From: Halopseudomonas pachastrellae | GTDB lineage: Bacteria > Pseudomonadota > Gammaproteobacteria > Pseudomonadales > Pseudomonadaceae | Assembly (NCBI RefSeq): GCF_900114765.1 | Contig: NZ_FOUD01000015.1 | Span: forward strand, 1-64,000 | Length of the DNA stretch: 64,000 nucleotides | Direction: 5' to 3' | Shown here: piece by piece, positions 38,463 to 48,538 of the stretch | How the letters are laid out: each line of letters opens with the position of its first letter | How positions within the stretch are numbered: position 1 is the first letter of the stretch | Notes under the pieces: model-generated | Seen by the model: the letters and a program-made list of their open reading frames with translations, nothing else | The model's database searches: none | Told to the model about the DNA's origin: nothing | Program-made: the position numbers and the translations under genes

Positions 38463-39968
38463 ATGTGTGGCATTGTTGGCATAGTGGGCAAGTCGAACGT
38501 CAATCAGGCGCTCTATGATGCTCTGACCGTCCTGCAGCATCGCGGCCAGGACGCCGCCGGCATTGTGACCTGCGAGCACGGTCGGCTGTTTTTGCGCAAG
38601 GATAATGGTCTGGTCCGTGACGTTTTTCACCAGCGCCACATGCAGCGCCTGGTGGGCAACATGGGTATCGGCCACGTGCGCTATCCGACCGCCGGCAGCT
38701 CCAGCTCGGCTGAAGCGCAGCCGTTCTACGTCAACTCGCCCTACGGTATTACGTTGGCCCACAACGGCAACCTGACTAATGTGGAGCGCCTGTCGCGCGA
38801 GATTTACGAGTCAGATCTGCGTCACGTCAATACCACCTCCGATTCCGAAGTGCTGCTGAACGTGTTCGCTCACGAGCTGGCAGTACGCAACAAGCTGCAG
38901 CCGACCGAAGAGGATGTATTTGCCGCGGTCAGCCAGGTGCACCGCCGCTGTGTAGGCGGATACGCCTCTGTAGCCATGGTTACCGGTTACGGCATTGTCG
39001 GTTTCCGCGACCCCCATGGCATCCGCCCGATCGTGTTCGGCCAGCGCCACACCGACCAGGGTGTCGAGTATATGATCGCCTCCGAAAGCGTGGCGCTGGA
39101 TGTCCTTGGCTTTACCCTGATTCGCGACCTGGCGCCGGGTGAGGCGGTCTACATCACTGAAGATGGTCAGCTGTTCACCCGCCAGTGTGCCGAGAACCCC
39201 CAGTATGCTCCCTGTATCTTCGAGCACGTTTATCTGGCTCGTCCTGACTCGCTGATGGACGGCGTATCCGTCTACAAGGCGCGCCTGCGCATGGGCGAGA
39301 AACTGGCCGAGAAGATCCAGCGCGAGCGCCCTGAACACGACATCGACGTGGTCATTCCGATTCCCGACACCAGCCGCACCTCGGCGGTCGAGCTGGCGAA
39401 CCAGCTGGGCGTAAAGTTCCGCGAAGGCTTCGTCAAGAACCGCTACATCGGCCGTACCTTCATCATGCCGGGTCAGGCTGCGCGCAAGAAATCGGTACGG
39501 CAGAAACTCAACGCGATCGACCTTGAGTTTCGTGGCAAGAATGTGCTGCTGGTAGACGACTCCATTGTTCGCGGCACCACCTGTAAACAGATTATCCAGA
39601 TGGCCCGCGAGGCCGGGGCCAAGAAGGTCTACTTCTGCTCGGCGGCACCGGCGGTGCGTTATCCCAACGTCTATGGGATCGACATGCCCAGTGCGCATGA
39701 GCTGATTGCTCACGGGCGTACCACCGAAGAGGTGGCGGAGCTGATCGGTGCCGACTGGCTGGTGTATCAGGATCTGGAAGACCTGAAAGAGGCTGTCGGT
39801 GGTGGTAAGGTCAAGATCGATGCCTTCGATTGTGCGGTATTTGACGGCCAATACGTGACCGGCGACGTCAACGAACAGTATCTGGATCGCATCGAGCAGG
39901 CGCGCAACGACGCGGCCAAATCGACCGTCGAGCGCGTCAGCGCCATTATCGATCTGCACAATAATTGA
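38463..39968 (+). CDS. purF: Amidophosphoribosyltransferase
   Basis: A 501-residue first enzyme of purine synthesis, moving ammonia from glutamine to PRPP. The start is fixed by [10 protein letters not shown], since Cys2 is the glutaminase nucleophile. The PRPP site is [18 protein letters not shown] near residue 363; the glutaminase strand [11 protein letters not shown] is present. It is cotranscribed with cvpA (49 bases between). Confidence 0.98.
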   Translation: MCGIVGIVGKSNVNQALYDALTVLQHRGQDAAGIVTCEHGRLFLRKDNGLVRDVFHQRHMQRLVGNMGIGHVRYPTAGSSSSAEAQPFYVNSPYGITLAHNGNLTNVERLSREIYESDLRHVNTTSDSEVLLNVFAHELAVRNKLQPTEEDVFAAVSQVHRRCVGGYASVAMVTGYGIVGFRDPHGIRPIVFGQRHTDQGVEYMIASESVALDVLGFTLIRDLAPGEAVYITEDGQLFTRQCAENPQYAPCIFEHVYLARPDSLMDGVSVYKARLRMGEKLAEKIQRERPEHDIDVVIPIPDTSRTSAVELANQLGVKFREGFVKNRYIGRTFIMPGQAARKKSVRQKLNAIDLEFRGKNVLLVDDSIVRGTTCKQIIQMAREAGAKKVYFCSAAPAVRYPNVYGIDMPSAHELIAHGRTTEEVAELIGADWLVYQDLEDLKEAVGGGKVKIDAFDCAVFDGQYVTGDVNEQYLDRIEQARNDAAKSTVERVSAIIDLHNN

Positions 39969-40006
39969 GATCGGCGGCGCTGGCCGCTGTGAAGGGGTTT
40001 TGACTG

Positions 40007-41218
40007 ATGAGTGAACAATGGCAAGCAGGGCGCCTGGACAGTGATCTGGATGGTGCCGGCTTCGATACGCTGGCCGTGCGCGCCGGTCAGCGCCGCACGC
40101 CCGAGGCTGAACATGGCGAGGCGCTGTTTCTGACCTCAAGCTACGTCTTTCGCAGTGCTGCAGATGCGGCCGCCTGCTTTGCCGGCGAAGCCGAGGGTAA
40201 TGTCTACTCGCGTTACATGAACCCGACTGTTCGTACCTTTGAGGAGCGTATGGCGCAGCTCGAAGGGGGCGAACAGGCGGTGGCTACGGCATCGGGCATG
40301 GCAGCCATAATGGCGACCGTCATGAGTCTGTGCTCGGCCGGTGACCATATTCTGGTCTCGCGTGCGGTGTTTGGCGCAACCGTCAGTCTGTTCGAGAAGT
40401 ACTTCAAGCGTTTTGGCATAGAAGTGGACTATGTGCCGCTTTCTGATCTGGACGCCTGGCGTGCCGCCTTCAAGCCGAATACGCGCATGCTGTTTATCGA
40501 ATCGCCTTCCAACCCGCTGGCGGAACTGGCCGATATCGGTGCACTGGGCGCGTTGGCACGTGAGCACGGCGCCAAGCTGGTGGTTGATAATTGTTTTTGC
40601 ACGCCAGCCCTGCAAAAGCCGCTGAGTTTGGGCGCGGATATTGTTGTTCACTCTGCTACCAAGTACATCGATGGTCAGGGTCGTTGCCTGGGCGGCGTTG
40701 TGGTCGGTCGGCGTGAGCAGATGCAGGAGCTGGTCGGTTTCCTGCGCACAGCAGGCCCCACCCTCAGCCCGTTCAATGCCTGGGTATTTCTCAAGGGCCT
40801 GGAAACGCTGCGCCTGCGCATGCGCGCGCACTGTGAGTCGGCACAGCAGATTGCCGAGTGGCTGGAGCAGCGCCCTGAGGTGGAGCACGTTTACTACAGT
40901 GGCCTGCCGTCGCACCCGCAGCACGCGTTGGCCAAGGCGCAGCAGTCGGCCTTCGGTGCCGTGGTCAGTTTTGAACTCAAGGGCGGGCGTGAGGCAGCGT
41001 GGCGGTTTATTGATGCCACGCGACTGGTGTCCATCACCGCCAACCTGGGTGACGCCAAGACCACCATCACGCACCCGGCAACGACCACCCATGGTCGCCT
41101 GACGCCGGAAGCGCGTGAAGCCGCAGGTATTCGGGACGGGCTGATTCGCCTGGCGATCGGGCTTGAAGAGGTTGCTGATCTCAGGGCTGATCTGCAGCGC
41201 GGGTTCGACGCTCAGTAA
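40007..41218 (+). CDS. metZ: O-succinylhomoserine sulfhydrylase
   Basis: A 403-residue PLP enzyme of the Cys/Met metabolism family that makes homocysteine directly from O-succinylhomoserine and sulfide. The PLP lysine is in VHSATKYIDGQGRCLGGVV; EGNVYSRYMNPTVRTFEERMAQLEG gives the phosphate contacts. The position after purF is the usual place of metZ in Pseudomonas. A strong terminator follows. Confidence 0.95.
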   Translation: MSEQWQAGRLDSDLDGAGFDTLAVRAGQRRTPEAEHGEALFLTSSYVFRSAADAAACFAGEAEGNVYSRYMNPTVRTFEERMAQLEGGEQAVATASGMAAIMATVMSLCSAGDHILVSRAVFGATVSLFEKYFKRFGIEVDYVPLSDLDAWRAAFKPNTRMLFIESPSNPLAELADIGALGALAREHGAKLVVDNCFCTPALQKPLSLGADIVVHSATKYIDGQGRCLGGVVVGRREQMQELVGFLRTAGPTLSPFNAWVFLKGLETLRLRMRAHCESAQQIAEWLEQRPEVEHVYYSGLPSHPQHALAKAQQSAFGAVVSFELKGGREAAWRFIDATRLVSITANLGDAKTTITHPATTTHGRLTPEAREAAGIRDGLIRLAIGLEEVADLRADLQRGFDAQ

Positions 41219-41253
41219 GTATCTGCCAAGCAAGCTGCGAGTCAGATCACATC

Positions 41254-41288
41254 AAGGCCGCAGAGCATATCGCTCTGCGGCCTTTTTT
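41254..41288 (+). terminator. Intrinsic terminator of the purF-metZ unit
   Basis: AAGGCCGCAGAGC pairs exactly with GCTCTGCGGCCTT around a 5-base loop, followed by TTTTGTT. Confidence 0.92.
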
Positions 41289-41372
41289 GTTCTAGCTTGC
41301 GTGAGCCGCAGGGATAGTGGCTGAAGTCTGTTCCTTCAGTGCGGCGTTAACCAATCACATGGAGGAAGTAAC

Positions 41373-41651
41373 ATGCGTCAGTTATTGAGTGCGATGGCTC
41401 TGGTTGTCAGCTGCCTGCTGGCAGCTCCTACCTGGGCTGATGATGCAGCAGGCCCGACCGTCAACATCAACACCGCCAGCGCGGCAGAAATGGCCGAAGT
41501 GCTGCAGGGCATTGGCGAAGCCAAGGCCGAGGCCATTGTCGCTTACCGTGACGAGAACGGTGCCTTTGCGTCGGTTGAGTCGCTGACGGCAGTAAAGGGT
41601 ATCGGCGCCAGCACGCTGAGCAATAATGCCGGCCGCATTGTGCTGGAGTAA
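41373..41651 (+). CDS. ComEA-like helix-hairpin-helix protein
   Basis: A 92-residue exported protein. A signal peptide occupies residues 1-22 (LSAMALVVSCLLAAPTWA). The mature part is one helix-hairpin-helix DNA-binding domain (VNINTASAAEMAEVLQGIGE, AEAIVAYRDENGAF, LTAVKGIGASTL). Such periplasmic proteins bind incoming DNA during transformation. GGAGG precedes the start by seven bases. It is a single-gene unit between a terminator and a convergent chemoreceptor gene. Confidence 0.92.
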   Translation: MRQLLSAMALVVSCLLAAPTWADDAAGPTVNINTASAAEMAEVLQGIGEAKAEAIVAYRDENGAFASVESLTAVKGIGASTLSNNAGRIVLE

Positions 41652-41695
41652 GGGAGAGGGCAAGGCCGGGCGGCGAGCCGCCGCCCGGTGTGTCC

Positions 41696-43114
41696 TCAGG
41701 TGCGCAGCCGGCTGACAGCTTCGCTTAGCTGATTGGCCAGGCGAGCCAGCTGGTCACTGGTTTCAGCGCTGCTGATTGTCTGCTGAACAGTGCGTTCGGT
41801 AACGTCGCGAATCTCCACCACACTCTGGGTGATGGCATCGGCGACCTGACTTTGCTGTTCCACGGCGGATGCAATTTCGCTGTTGCCTTCACTGATTTGA
41901 CTGACCGCGGCCGCAATTTCGTGCAACGATTCGCCCGCGTCGGCCACCTGATCAACCGAGGCATGGGTCAGTCCGGCGCTGGCCTGCATGTCTTCCACAG
42001 CGACGGCTGTACCGCCCTGCAGCGCTTCGATCATGCGCTGGATGTCATCGGTCGAGGTCTGGACCCGTTGTGCCAGTGCGCGAACCTCGTCGGCGACTAC
42101 CGCAAAGCCGCGCCCTGACTCACCGGCACGGGCTGCTTCAATCGCAGCGTTCAAGGCCAGCAGGTTGGTCTGCTCGGCAATCTCACGGATTACCCGCACA
42201 ACACCGCTGATCTCCTGGCTGTGGCTCGACAGCTGGTGCATATGCTCGGTGCAGCGGTCGATGCTGGTGACCAGGCCTGTGATGGTCTGGCGTACCTGCA
42301 GCACCTGATCGCGCCCACGTGTCGCTAGACTGTTGGCCTGAGTGGATTGGTCGCGCGACAGGGCAGTGCTGCCGGCAATGTCCTGCACGGTAGCGCTCAT
42401 CTCGTTGACGGCTGCGGCCACCTGATCGGTTTCGCCCTGTTGCAACACCATGCCATCGCGGACCTGGCTCATCAGCCCTGCCATTGCCATTGCGCGTTGG
42501 TCCAATTCCTGAGCGGCCTGGCGCACCGAGGAGACGACCTGTTGCTGGGATTGCTGCATGGCGTTGAACGCGCGGGCCATGGAGCCCACTTCATCGCGTG
42601 AATCGGCCTTAGCCCGCAGGGTCAGGTCGCCGCTGTTCTGCACTGAAATCATGACGTCGCGCAGGGCCAGAATATGCTGGGTAATAAACGAGATCAGCAT
42701 TTGCGAGACCAGCAGTACCAGCAGCATCAGCGCGAAGACAACCCCGGCATACAGGGGCGCTCTGGCCACGAGCAGCTGCATGAAGTCCTGACGCTCGACC
42801 GCCAGCGCTTTGCCGTCGCCAGCCAACCAGGCACCGGTGAAGCGCTGTGCCTGCTGATTGCCCAGGGCTGTGGCATCGACCCAGCGGTTGCTGCCGCTTT
42901 GCCCTGCGGGTGCGTTGATCCACTGCACCCCGTCGGCCTGCGCCTGCGTAGCAGGGCTGGCGGCAATGGCCTGGGCCAATTGCTGTCGGCTGTGCTCAAT
43001 CGTTCGCTGCTCTACGCCGAGGGCAACTAGTACCAGTGCCAGGGTGGCAGCAAAGGCGACGCCATTGAGTGCCCAGAACTTGTATTTCAGCGGCAGGTGT
43101 TGAAGAAAACGCAT
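41696..43114 (-). CDS. Methyl-accepting chemotaxis protein
   Basis: A 472-residue chemoreceptor from ATG 43114 with GGAG about six bases before it. TM1 is at about residues 13-33 and TM2 at about 121-144; the periplasmic part between is only some 87 residues with no recognised ligand fold. A HAMP domain follows, then the signalling coiled coil with the hairpin tip ([19 protein letters not shown] and [15 protein letters not shown]). There is no C-terminal CheR-tethering pentapeptide. The ligand is unknown. Confidence 0.94.
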   Translation of the reverse strand: MRFLQHLPLKYKFWALNGVAFAATLALVLVALGVEQRTIEHSRQQLAQAIAASPATQAQADGVQWINAPAGQSGSNRWVDATALGNQQAQRFTGAWLAGDGKALAVERQDFMQLLVARAPLYAGVVFALMLLVLLVSQMLISFITQHILALRDVMISVQNSGDLTLRAKADSRDEVGSMARAFNAMQQSQQQVVSSVRQAAQELDQRAMAMAGLMSQVRDGMVLQQGETDQVAAAVNEMSATVQDIAGSTALSRDQSTQANSLATRGRDQVLQVRQTITGLVTSIDRCTEHMHQLSSHSQEISGVVRVIREIAEQTNLLALNAAIEAARAGESGRGFAVVADEVRALAQRVQTSTDDIQRMIEALQGGTAVAVEDMQASAGLTHASVDQVADAGESLHEIAAAVSQISEGNSEIASAVEQQSQVADAITQSVVEIRDVTERTVQQTISSAETSDQLARLANQLSEAVSRLRT

Positions 43115-43431
43115 GCATACTCCAGAGCACGGTGGAAACAGGAACGGTCGACAGATTGGCGTCAGCAGAACGCCAGTATCCGTTGTCACCCTCTTATATC
43201 GGTTGATCCCGGTCAAACTTGAAGCGCTCTAGCAATGAAGTCCTGGCCGAGGCTTCGGCTCACCCACCGATTGTTGGTCTGCAGGTCCGCTAGACGCTGC
43301 AAAAACGCAGCCAGGCTATTCGTTGTAGCGCTTCACAGCCTGATACAGGCAGGGCTGATCAGTACGCTCCGGGCGCGGCAGGGCGGCGGTTGATCAGTTA
43401 TACTGCGGCCAGTTTACACATAAGGCCGCCC

Positions 43432-44580
43432 ATGACTACGCCGTTGGCAAAAACCCTGATGATTGATGATAACGCCGAGCTCGCGCGCTGGTGCCGACAC
43501 TGGCAGAGCCTGCCCTTTGTTGCGGTGGATACCGAGTTCGTTCGCACGGAAACCTTTTATCCCATTGCTGGCCTGATTCAGGTTGGTGATGGCGAGCAGG
43601 CGGTATTGATTGATCCGCTGGCAATTACCGACTGGGCCCCGCTGGTTGCTTTGCTAGAGGATCCGGCGGTAGTGAAAGTCCTGCATGCCTGCAGCGAGGA
43701 CCTGGAGGTCTTTTCGCGCCTGTGCGGTGCGCTGCCAAGCCCGCTGTTTGATACGCAGCTGGCAGCCGCGTTTCTGGGTATGGATTTCTCCATGGGCTAT
43801 TCGCGGCTGGTCAGCGAGTTGCTGCAGATCGATCTGCCCAAGGATGAAACCCGCTCTGACTGGCTACAGCGCCCGTTGAGCGCCGCGCAGGTGGAGTATG
43901 CCGCGCGTGACGCCCAGCACCTGGCCGAGCTGTATCGCATCATGGCGCCACGTCTGGAAGCTGCCGGGCTGACTGATTGGCTATTGGCCGACACCGCTGA
44001 GCAGGTGGCCGCCAGCGGGCAGGTCATCGAGCCGGCCTTGGCTTATCAACACGTGAAGCAGGCCTGGCGCCTGGAACCTGCCGATCTCGCCGTGCTGCAG
44101 GTCATTGCCGCCTGGCGCGAGCGCGAATCACGCGCACGTGATGTTGCGCGTAACCGGCTACTGCGCGAGCGAACGCTCTGCCCGCTGGCCCAGCGCCGGC
44201 CTGACTCGCTGCAAGCGCTGTCGCGGATTGAGGATATGCATCCGCGTACCGTACGCCACGAAGGCGAAACCCTGCTGCGTCTGATTCGAGAGGGTCAGGC
44301 AGTGGCGCCGGCGGACTACCCCGAGGCCTTGCCAGAGCCCTTGCCGGCTGCAGCCAACCGTCTGCTCAAGCGTCTTCGCAAGGTGGGCCAGCAGGAAGCC
44401 GAACGCCGTGGTATCGCGCCGGAAATCATGCTGCGTAAAAAGGTATTGGAGGCAATGGTGCGCACTGGTTATCCCAGCGGACCCTACAGCTTGCCGGAGG
44501 AGTTGACCGGGTGGCGGCGAGCACTGCTCGGCGATGCGTTGCTCAACGCAGCCAACAACGCGCTGGAGGTGGCCGAATGA
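43432..44580 (+). CDS. rnd: Ribonuclease D
   Basis: A 382-residue 3'-5' exoribonuclease that trims tRNA precursors. DEDD-type acidic residues are visible in FVAVDTEFVRTETFYP, VLHACSEDLEVF and VEYAARDAQHLAELY; an HRDC domain lies at about residues 215-290. The start is ATG 43432. Its stop overlaps the ycgL start (ATGA, 44577-44580). The 215 bases before it hold no feature beyond a TATACT hexamer at 43399. Confidence 0.96.
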   Translation: MTTPLAKTLMIDDNAELARWCRHWQSLPFVAVDTEFVRTETFYPIAGLIQVGDGEQAVLIDPLAITDWAPLVALLEDPAVVKVLHACSEDLEVFSRLCGALPSPLFDTQLAAAFLGMDFSMGYSRLVSELLQIDLPKDETRSDWLQRPLSAAQVEYAARDAQHLAELYRIMAPRLEAAGLTDWLLADTAEQVAASGQVIEPALAYQHVKQAWRLEPADLAVLQVIAAWRERESRARDVARNRLLRERTLCPLAQRRPDSLQALSRIEDMHPRTVRHEGETLLRLIREGQAVAPADYPEALPEPLPAAANRLLKRLRKVGQQEAERRGIAPEIMLRKKVLEAMVRTGYPSGPYSLPEELTGWRRALLGDALLNAANNALEVAE

Positions 44581-44870
44581 GCTTGCCTTGCTCTATCTAT
44601 CGCAGCAGCAAGCGCCAGGGTATGTATCTGTACCTTCCCACGGGCGCGGCGCTGGATGAACTGCCGGCTGCCTTGTTGCAGTACGTGGGGCGGCTCGAGC
44701 ATGCCATGGATCTGGAGTTGAGTGCCGAGCGCAAGCTGGCGCAGGAAGACGTGCTCAAGGTCATGGAGAATCTGAACGCTCAAGGGTTTCACGTACAAAT
44801 GCCGCCTCAGCAGGATGATTACATCCAGCACCTGCCCGAAGAGCTGCTGACCCGCAACGACCCGGTATAA
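44577..44870 (+). CDS. ycgL: YcgL family protein
   Basis: A 97-residue conserved protein of unknown function: CSIYRSSKRQGMYLYL at the start, then LLQYVGRLEHAMDLEL and LNAQGFHVQMPP. It overlaps rnd by four bases, an arrangement repeated in Pseudomonas, which hints at an RNA-related role. Confidence 0.93.
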   Translation: MSLPCSIYRSSKRQGMYLYLPTGAALDELPAALLQYVGRLEHAMDLELSAERKLAQEDVLKVMENLNAQGFHVQMPPQQDDYIQHLPEELLTRNDPV

Positions 44871-44883
44871 GTTGCGGTCATGC

Positions 44884-44917
44884 AAAAAAGCCGTCGTTAT
44901 GCGACGGCTTTTTTGTG
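44884..44917 (+). terminator. Bidirectional terminator between ycgL and the TM2 gene
   Basis: AAAAAGCCGTCG pairs with CGACGGCTTTTTT around a short loop, with a T-run on both strands. Confidence 0.92.
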
Positions 44918-44933
44918 TCCGGTGCTGGCGTGT

Positions 44934-45335
44934 TTACCACTCGCGCCGCATGTTCTCGACAGAAATCTGTTCGTTCAGTGTCCAGTAGTCGTAAAGAATG
45001 CCGATCAAAAATAGCCCGCCGGTGAAGAAGTAGATGATGGCGGTGATCCACTTGCCCATGTAAAGACGATGGGCACCAAATAAGCCAAGGAAGGTCAATA
45101 GAATCCAGGTGAGGTTGAAATTGATCCGCCCGGTACGGAAGCGACGGTCAGCGGCGCGATCCATGCTCGGGATCAGAAACAGGTCGATAATCCAGCCGAT
45201 AAAGAACAACCCAAGGGTGAAGAACCACAGGGTGCCGGTCCAGGGTCTGCCATAGTAGAAGCGGTGTGCACCCATAAATCCGAAAATCCAGAGAAGGTAA
45301 CCGATAGCCTTGCTGTGGGAATCCGAATACGCCAT
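44934..45335 (-). CDS. Tandem TM2-domain membrane protein
   Basis: A 133-residue protein with two copies of the TM2 unit: GYLLWIFGFMGAHRFYYGRPWTG and, 80 residues on, WILLTFLGLFGAHRLYMGKWITA, each followed by a second helix (LWFFTLGLFFIGWIIDLF; IYFFTGGLFLIGILYDYW). ATG 45335 fits the domain start; longer starts upstream would run into the divergent gene. Function unknown. Confidence 0.86.
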   Translation of the reverse strand: MAYSDSHSKAIGYLLWIFGFMGAHRFYYGRPWTGTLWFFTLGLFFIGWIIDLFLIPSMDRAADRRFRTGRINFNLTWILLTFLGLFGAHRLYMGKWITAIIYFFTGGLFLIGILYDYWTLNEQISVENMRREW

Positions 45336-45412
45336 TAGGGGGTGCCTCTTTGCCTGGGGTGGTTGTGTAATACTGGTCATAGACCATAAATGATTTCTGG
45401 AGTGCCTGCACC

Positions 45413-46774
45413 GTGCCAAATAATTCTGCGAACTGGTTCAAGCAAGTGGCACAACGTGCCGAGGGACTGGGACAGCAGCGTTTGAGAGTCGGAGTAACCG
45501 GCCTGAGTGGGGCCGGCAAGACTACCTTTATCACCAGCTTGATTAACCAGTTGGAGAACCACAACAAAGGCCTGCTGTCCCGGCGTGCGCCCTTTGACCG
45601 GCTCGAATCGGTACGCTGGCAGCGCGATAATGTGGAGCGTGCCTTCCCCTATCTGGAGTCGTTGGGCGCCTTGTCGGCGCAGCCCGCGCGCTGGCCTGAC
45701 TCCACCAGCGACCTCTCACGGGTGGTGATAGATCTGCGCTTTCGCCCGCAAGGCTTGCTGCGCAAGCTGCAATCCACCCGCCAGCTGCGGCTGGAGATTA
45801 TCGATTACCCCGGTGAGTGGCTGCTTGATCTGCCGTTGCTGCAGCTCGACTACGGACAATGGTGCGAGCAGATGCGGCAATGGCTCGAAGCCGAGCCGCG
45901 CCGCTCCCTCGCGGGACCGTTGAGAGACACGTTGCTGGGCCTTGACCCCGCTGCCCCGGTGGACGCGGTTCAGCTGGTTGATTTGACTGAGCAGTGGCGG
46001 CAGTTCCTGCTGCGCTGCCGTAGTGAGGCCGGTTTGTCGCGTAATCAGCCAGCGCGTTTTCTCCAGCCCGGCAGTGATGTTGCGCCACAAATGCTGCAAT
46101 TTGTCCCGCTGCTGCTTGCCAATCGACATAGCGCGGGCGAGCAGGGTAGTTGGTGGGCGGAGTGCCAGGCGCGCTTCAATTACTATCGTGATTTTGTTGT
46201 GCGGGGCTTTTTTGAACAGCATTTCCGGCATCTGGATCAGCAGGTATTGCTGGTGGATATGCTCGGCCCGATGGACGCCGGCGAGGCCGCGTTGAACGAC
46301 CTGCGCGATGCGATGGAGGCAGTGCTTGCCAGCTTTGACTATGGCCGCAGTGGCCTGCTGGCACGGCTGCTGCGCTTTCGTCCGCGGATTGGTCGCCTGG
46401 CCTTTTGCGCCACCAAGGTCGATAAGGTTAACCCGGCCCAGCAGCGCGCCGTGCAGCAGTGCCTTGAGGACCTGATGGTCGACCGGTTGGCTGATGTGCG
46501 TCATGGCGGGGTTGAGGTGCGCGGACTCCCCCTGTCGGCCATTCGTGCCACCCGTCAGGAGGGAGATGCGCTGGTCGCCGGTTTGCAGGGCGAGGAGGGG
46601 TGGGTGCGGTATCGTCCGGGCGATATTCCGGCGCATCTGCCGCAATCACTGCAGGTCAGCAGTCCAGATCTGCTGCCACTGCGCCCGCCGCCAGGCCTGC
46701 ACCGTAGCGAGCCGTTTCCGCATTACCGCATGGATGATCTGATTGCCTGGCTGATTGAAGGAGCCGAGCCGTGA
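45413..46774 (+). CDS. YcjX family P-loop NTPase
   Basis: A 453-residue protein with Walker A GLSGAGKTTFITSLIN near residue 30 and the family phrase PGEWLLDLPLL. It belongs to the YcjX/stress-induced GTPase-like family and is likely membrane-associated with its YcjF partner. The start is GTG 45413. Its stop overlaps the start of the ycjF homologue by four bases. Confidence 0.9.
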   Translation: MPNNSANWFKQVAQRAEGLGQQRLRVGVTGLSGAGKTTFITSLINQLENHNKGLLSRRAPFDRLESVRWQRDNVERAFPYLESLGALSAQPARWPDSTSDLSRVVIDLRFRPQGLLRKLQSTRQLRLEIIDYPGEWLLDLPLLQLDYGQWCEQMRQWLEAEPRRSLAGPLRDTLLGLDPAAPVDAVQLVDLTEQWRQFLLRCRSEAGLSRNQPARFLQPGSDVAPQMLQFVPLLLANRHSAGEQGSWWAECQARFNYYRDFVVRGFFEQHFRHLDQQVLLVDMLGPMDAGEAALNDLRDAMEAVLASFDYGRSGLLARLLRFRPRIGRLAFCATKVDKVNPAQQRAVQQCLEDLMVDRLADVRHGGVEVRGLPLSAIRATRQEGDALVAGLQGEEGWVRYRPGDIPAHLPQSLQVSSPDLLPLRPPPGLHRSEPFPHYRMDDLIAWLIEGAEP

Positions 46775-47793
46775 GCAGTGACCAGAAAACCCGGATTCTC
46801 GACACCTGGCAGACCACAGCCGATGATCCAACCCGGCGCACCGAGCTGCTTGGCAGCGCTGAGGCGCTGCCTGGCGAGCAGGCTCAAGAGATGCCCGAGC
46901 TGCCATCGACCCTCAACGCGCCGCCGCCGAGCCGCTGGCCACGACGGCTGTGGGGGCTGGGGCTGGGTGTCGCCTTGGGCGGTGCTGGCCTGCAGTGGGG
47001 CGAATGGACTTGGCAGGCCTGGCAGTGGCAACCCCTGTGGGGCGCGCTGGTGGGCAGTGTGGGGACGGCGCTGGCGGGCACCGGGCTGCTCGCCTGGCGA
47101 GACCTGCGACGCCAGCGCCACCGCCTGAGTGAGCTCGAGCAGTTGCGTAGTGAAATGCACCAGGCGCTGCGTGAGCCGGGGCAACGTGTAGCGGTGGATT
47201 GGCTGGATCGCTTGCAGGGCGTGTACGCAGACAGCCCGCTGGCTGGTCTGTTGCAACGCGCCTGTGCTGATCTTGATGGCTCCCACGATGCGCGTGAAAT
47301 CACTCAGCGGCTTAACCTGCAGTTTTATCAGCCGATCGATCAGCGTGCCCGGCAGATCATCCGCCAGGAGTCGGTCAGCACCGGTGTGCTGGTCGCCTCC
47401 AGTCCCTGGGTGGCGGTCGACTTGTTGCTGGTGGTGTGGCGCAATATCCGCCTGATGCAGCGCGTCGCGGTGTGCTACGGACTGCCGATTGGCCGCCTCA
47501 GCCGCTGGCGCCTGGCACGTCATGTGTTGCGTAATATCGCCCTGGCCGGTGGCACTGAGGTGGCTGTGAGCGCACTCAGCGATTCGCTGCTGTCCGGGTT
47601 GCTGGAGAAGTTGGCGGCGCGTGTAGGGCAGGGCGTAGGGGTTGGCCTGTACAGCTCGCGACTGGGCCACTTCACGCTGGACCTCTGCCGCGCCGTGCCG
47701 GTGGCCGAGGCGCAGATGCTGGTTGAAGATTACAAGGGCATTATCCGCATGATGAAAGAACGATTGGGGCAACTGAACGATGGGCGCCTATAA
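46771..47793 (+). CDS. YcjF-like membrane protein (DUF697)
   Basis: A 340-residue protein with two membrane helices (about residues 52-72 and 82-102) and a C-terminal DUF697 domain (ASSPWVAVDLLLVVWRNIRLMQRVA and LSDSLLSGLLEKLAARVGQG). GTG start at 46771 overlaps the ycjX stop. It probably forms a complex with the preceding NTPase. Confidence 0.88.
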   Translation: MSSDQKTRILDTWQTTADDPTRRTELLGSAEALPGEQAQEMPELPSTLNAPPPSRWPRRLWGLGLGVALGGAGLQWGEWTWQAWQWQPLWGALVGSVGTALAGTGLLAWRDLRRQRHRLSELEQLRSEMHQALREPGQRVAVDWLDRLQGVYADSPLAGLLQRACADLDGSHDAREITQRLNLQFYQPIDQRARQIIRQESVSTGVLVASSPWVAVDLLLVVWRNIRLMQRVAVCYGLPIGRLSRWRLARHVLRNIALAGGTEVAVSALSDSLLSGLLEKLAARVGQGVGVGLYSSRLGHFTLDLCRAVPVAEAQMLVEDYKGIIRMMKERLGQLNDGRL

Positions 47794-48475
47794 GTCGCGT
47801 CGTCGCTGGCTTGCCGAGCGCTGGGTGGCCGGCAAGCAGGCCGAGTTGGGTGCACGCTGGGACGCGCTGCGTGAGCAACTGCTGCCGGCTAGCTGGCCAC
47901 GTCGCATGCAGCGCGTGGCCGAGCTGAGTGAGGGCGAAACTGTCAGCTGGCAGCCTCGGGCCGGCTCCAGCAGTGCCGAGCTGTTGGTCTGGGTAGAGCA
48001 GTTGCCGGGCTTTCAGCGCCGTTGGCTGGCCGCCTTGCTGGATGCGCCCAGCGCTGGCCCTGTGACCCTTATCGAGTCCATCGAGCGGGCGCAGCTGGAC
48101 TGGCGCAGCCAGGTTAACCCGCTGACCACTCACCGCGAGTACGCAGCTCAATTGGCTATTCTTGCCGCCCAGATGGATCTGCAACCGGCTGCCCAGGCAG
48201 CGTACCTGGAAAACGAGAAGCAGATATTTACTCGTCTGGACGAGCTGCTGTTTGCGTCGCTACCCATGCGCCTGCGGGCCCAGTTGGCGGGGCAGCATGC
48301 CACCGGGCAGGGCTTCTATCTGGTCTGGTGGTACGAGCGGTTGATGGCCCGTGCCGGTGAGCCTGGTTTTGAGCTGCTGGATATCGGCGCGGCAGACTGG
48401 CCGGACATGCCGCCAGCGTGGCTGGCCTTGGGCTGGCTGTGTGGTTTGCGTTTGCAGCACCAGGGCCGCAGCTGA
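47780..48475 (+). CDS. Unknown third gene of the ycjX-ycjF operon
   Basis: A 231-residue protein overlapping the ycjF homologue by 14 bases. It is soluble, rich in Trp, Leu, Arg and Ala (WLAERWVAGKQAELGARW; LPGFQRRWLAALLD; FYLVWWYERLMARAG), with no signal peptide, membrane helix or catalytic motif I recognise. E. coli has no such third gene after ycjF. The tight overlap argues for a shared role with the NTPase and membrane partner. Confidence 0.75.
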   Translation: MGAYKSRRRWLAERWVAGKQAELGARWDALREQLLPASWPRRMQRVAELSEGETVSWQPRAGSSSAELLVWVEQLPGFQRRWLAALLDAPSAGPVTLIESIERAQLDWRSQVNPLTTHREYAAQLAILAAQMDLQPAAQAAYLENEKQIFTRLDELLFASLPMRLRAQLAGQHATGQGFYLVWWYERLMARAGEPGFELLDIGAADWPDMPPAWLALGWLCGLRLQHQGRS

Positions 48476-48538
48476 CTGGTAAGTAGGCAGGGGCTCGCCT
48501 ATGATGGTCGGCTTTGTTCGACTAGCCGGAACCAGACC

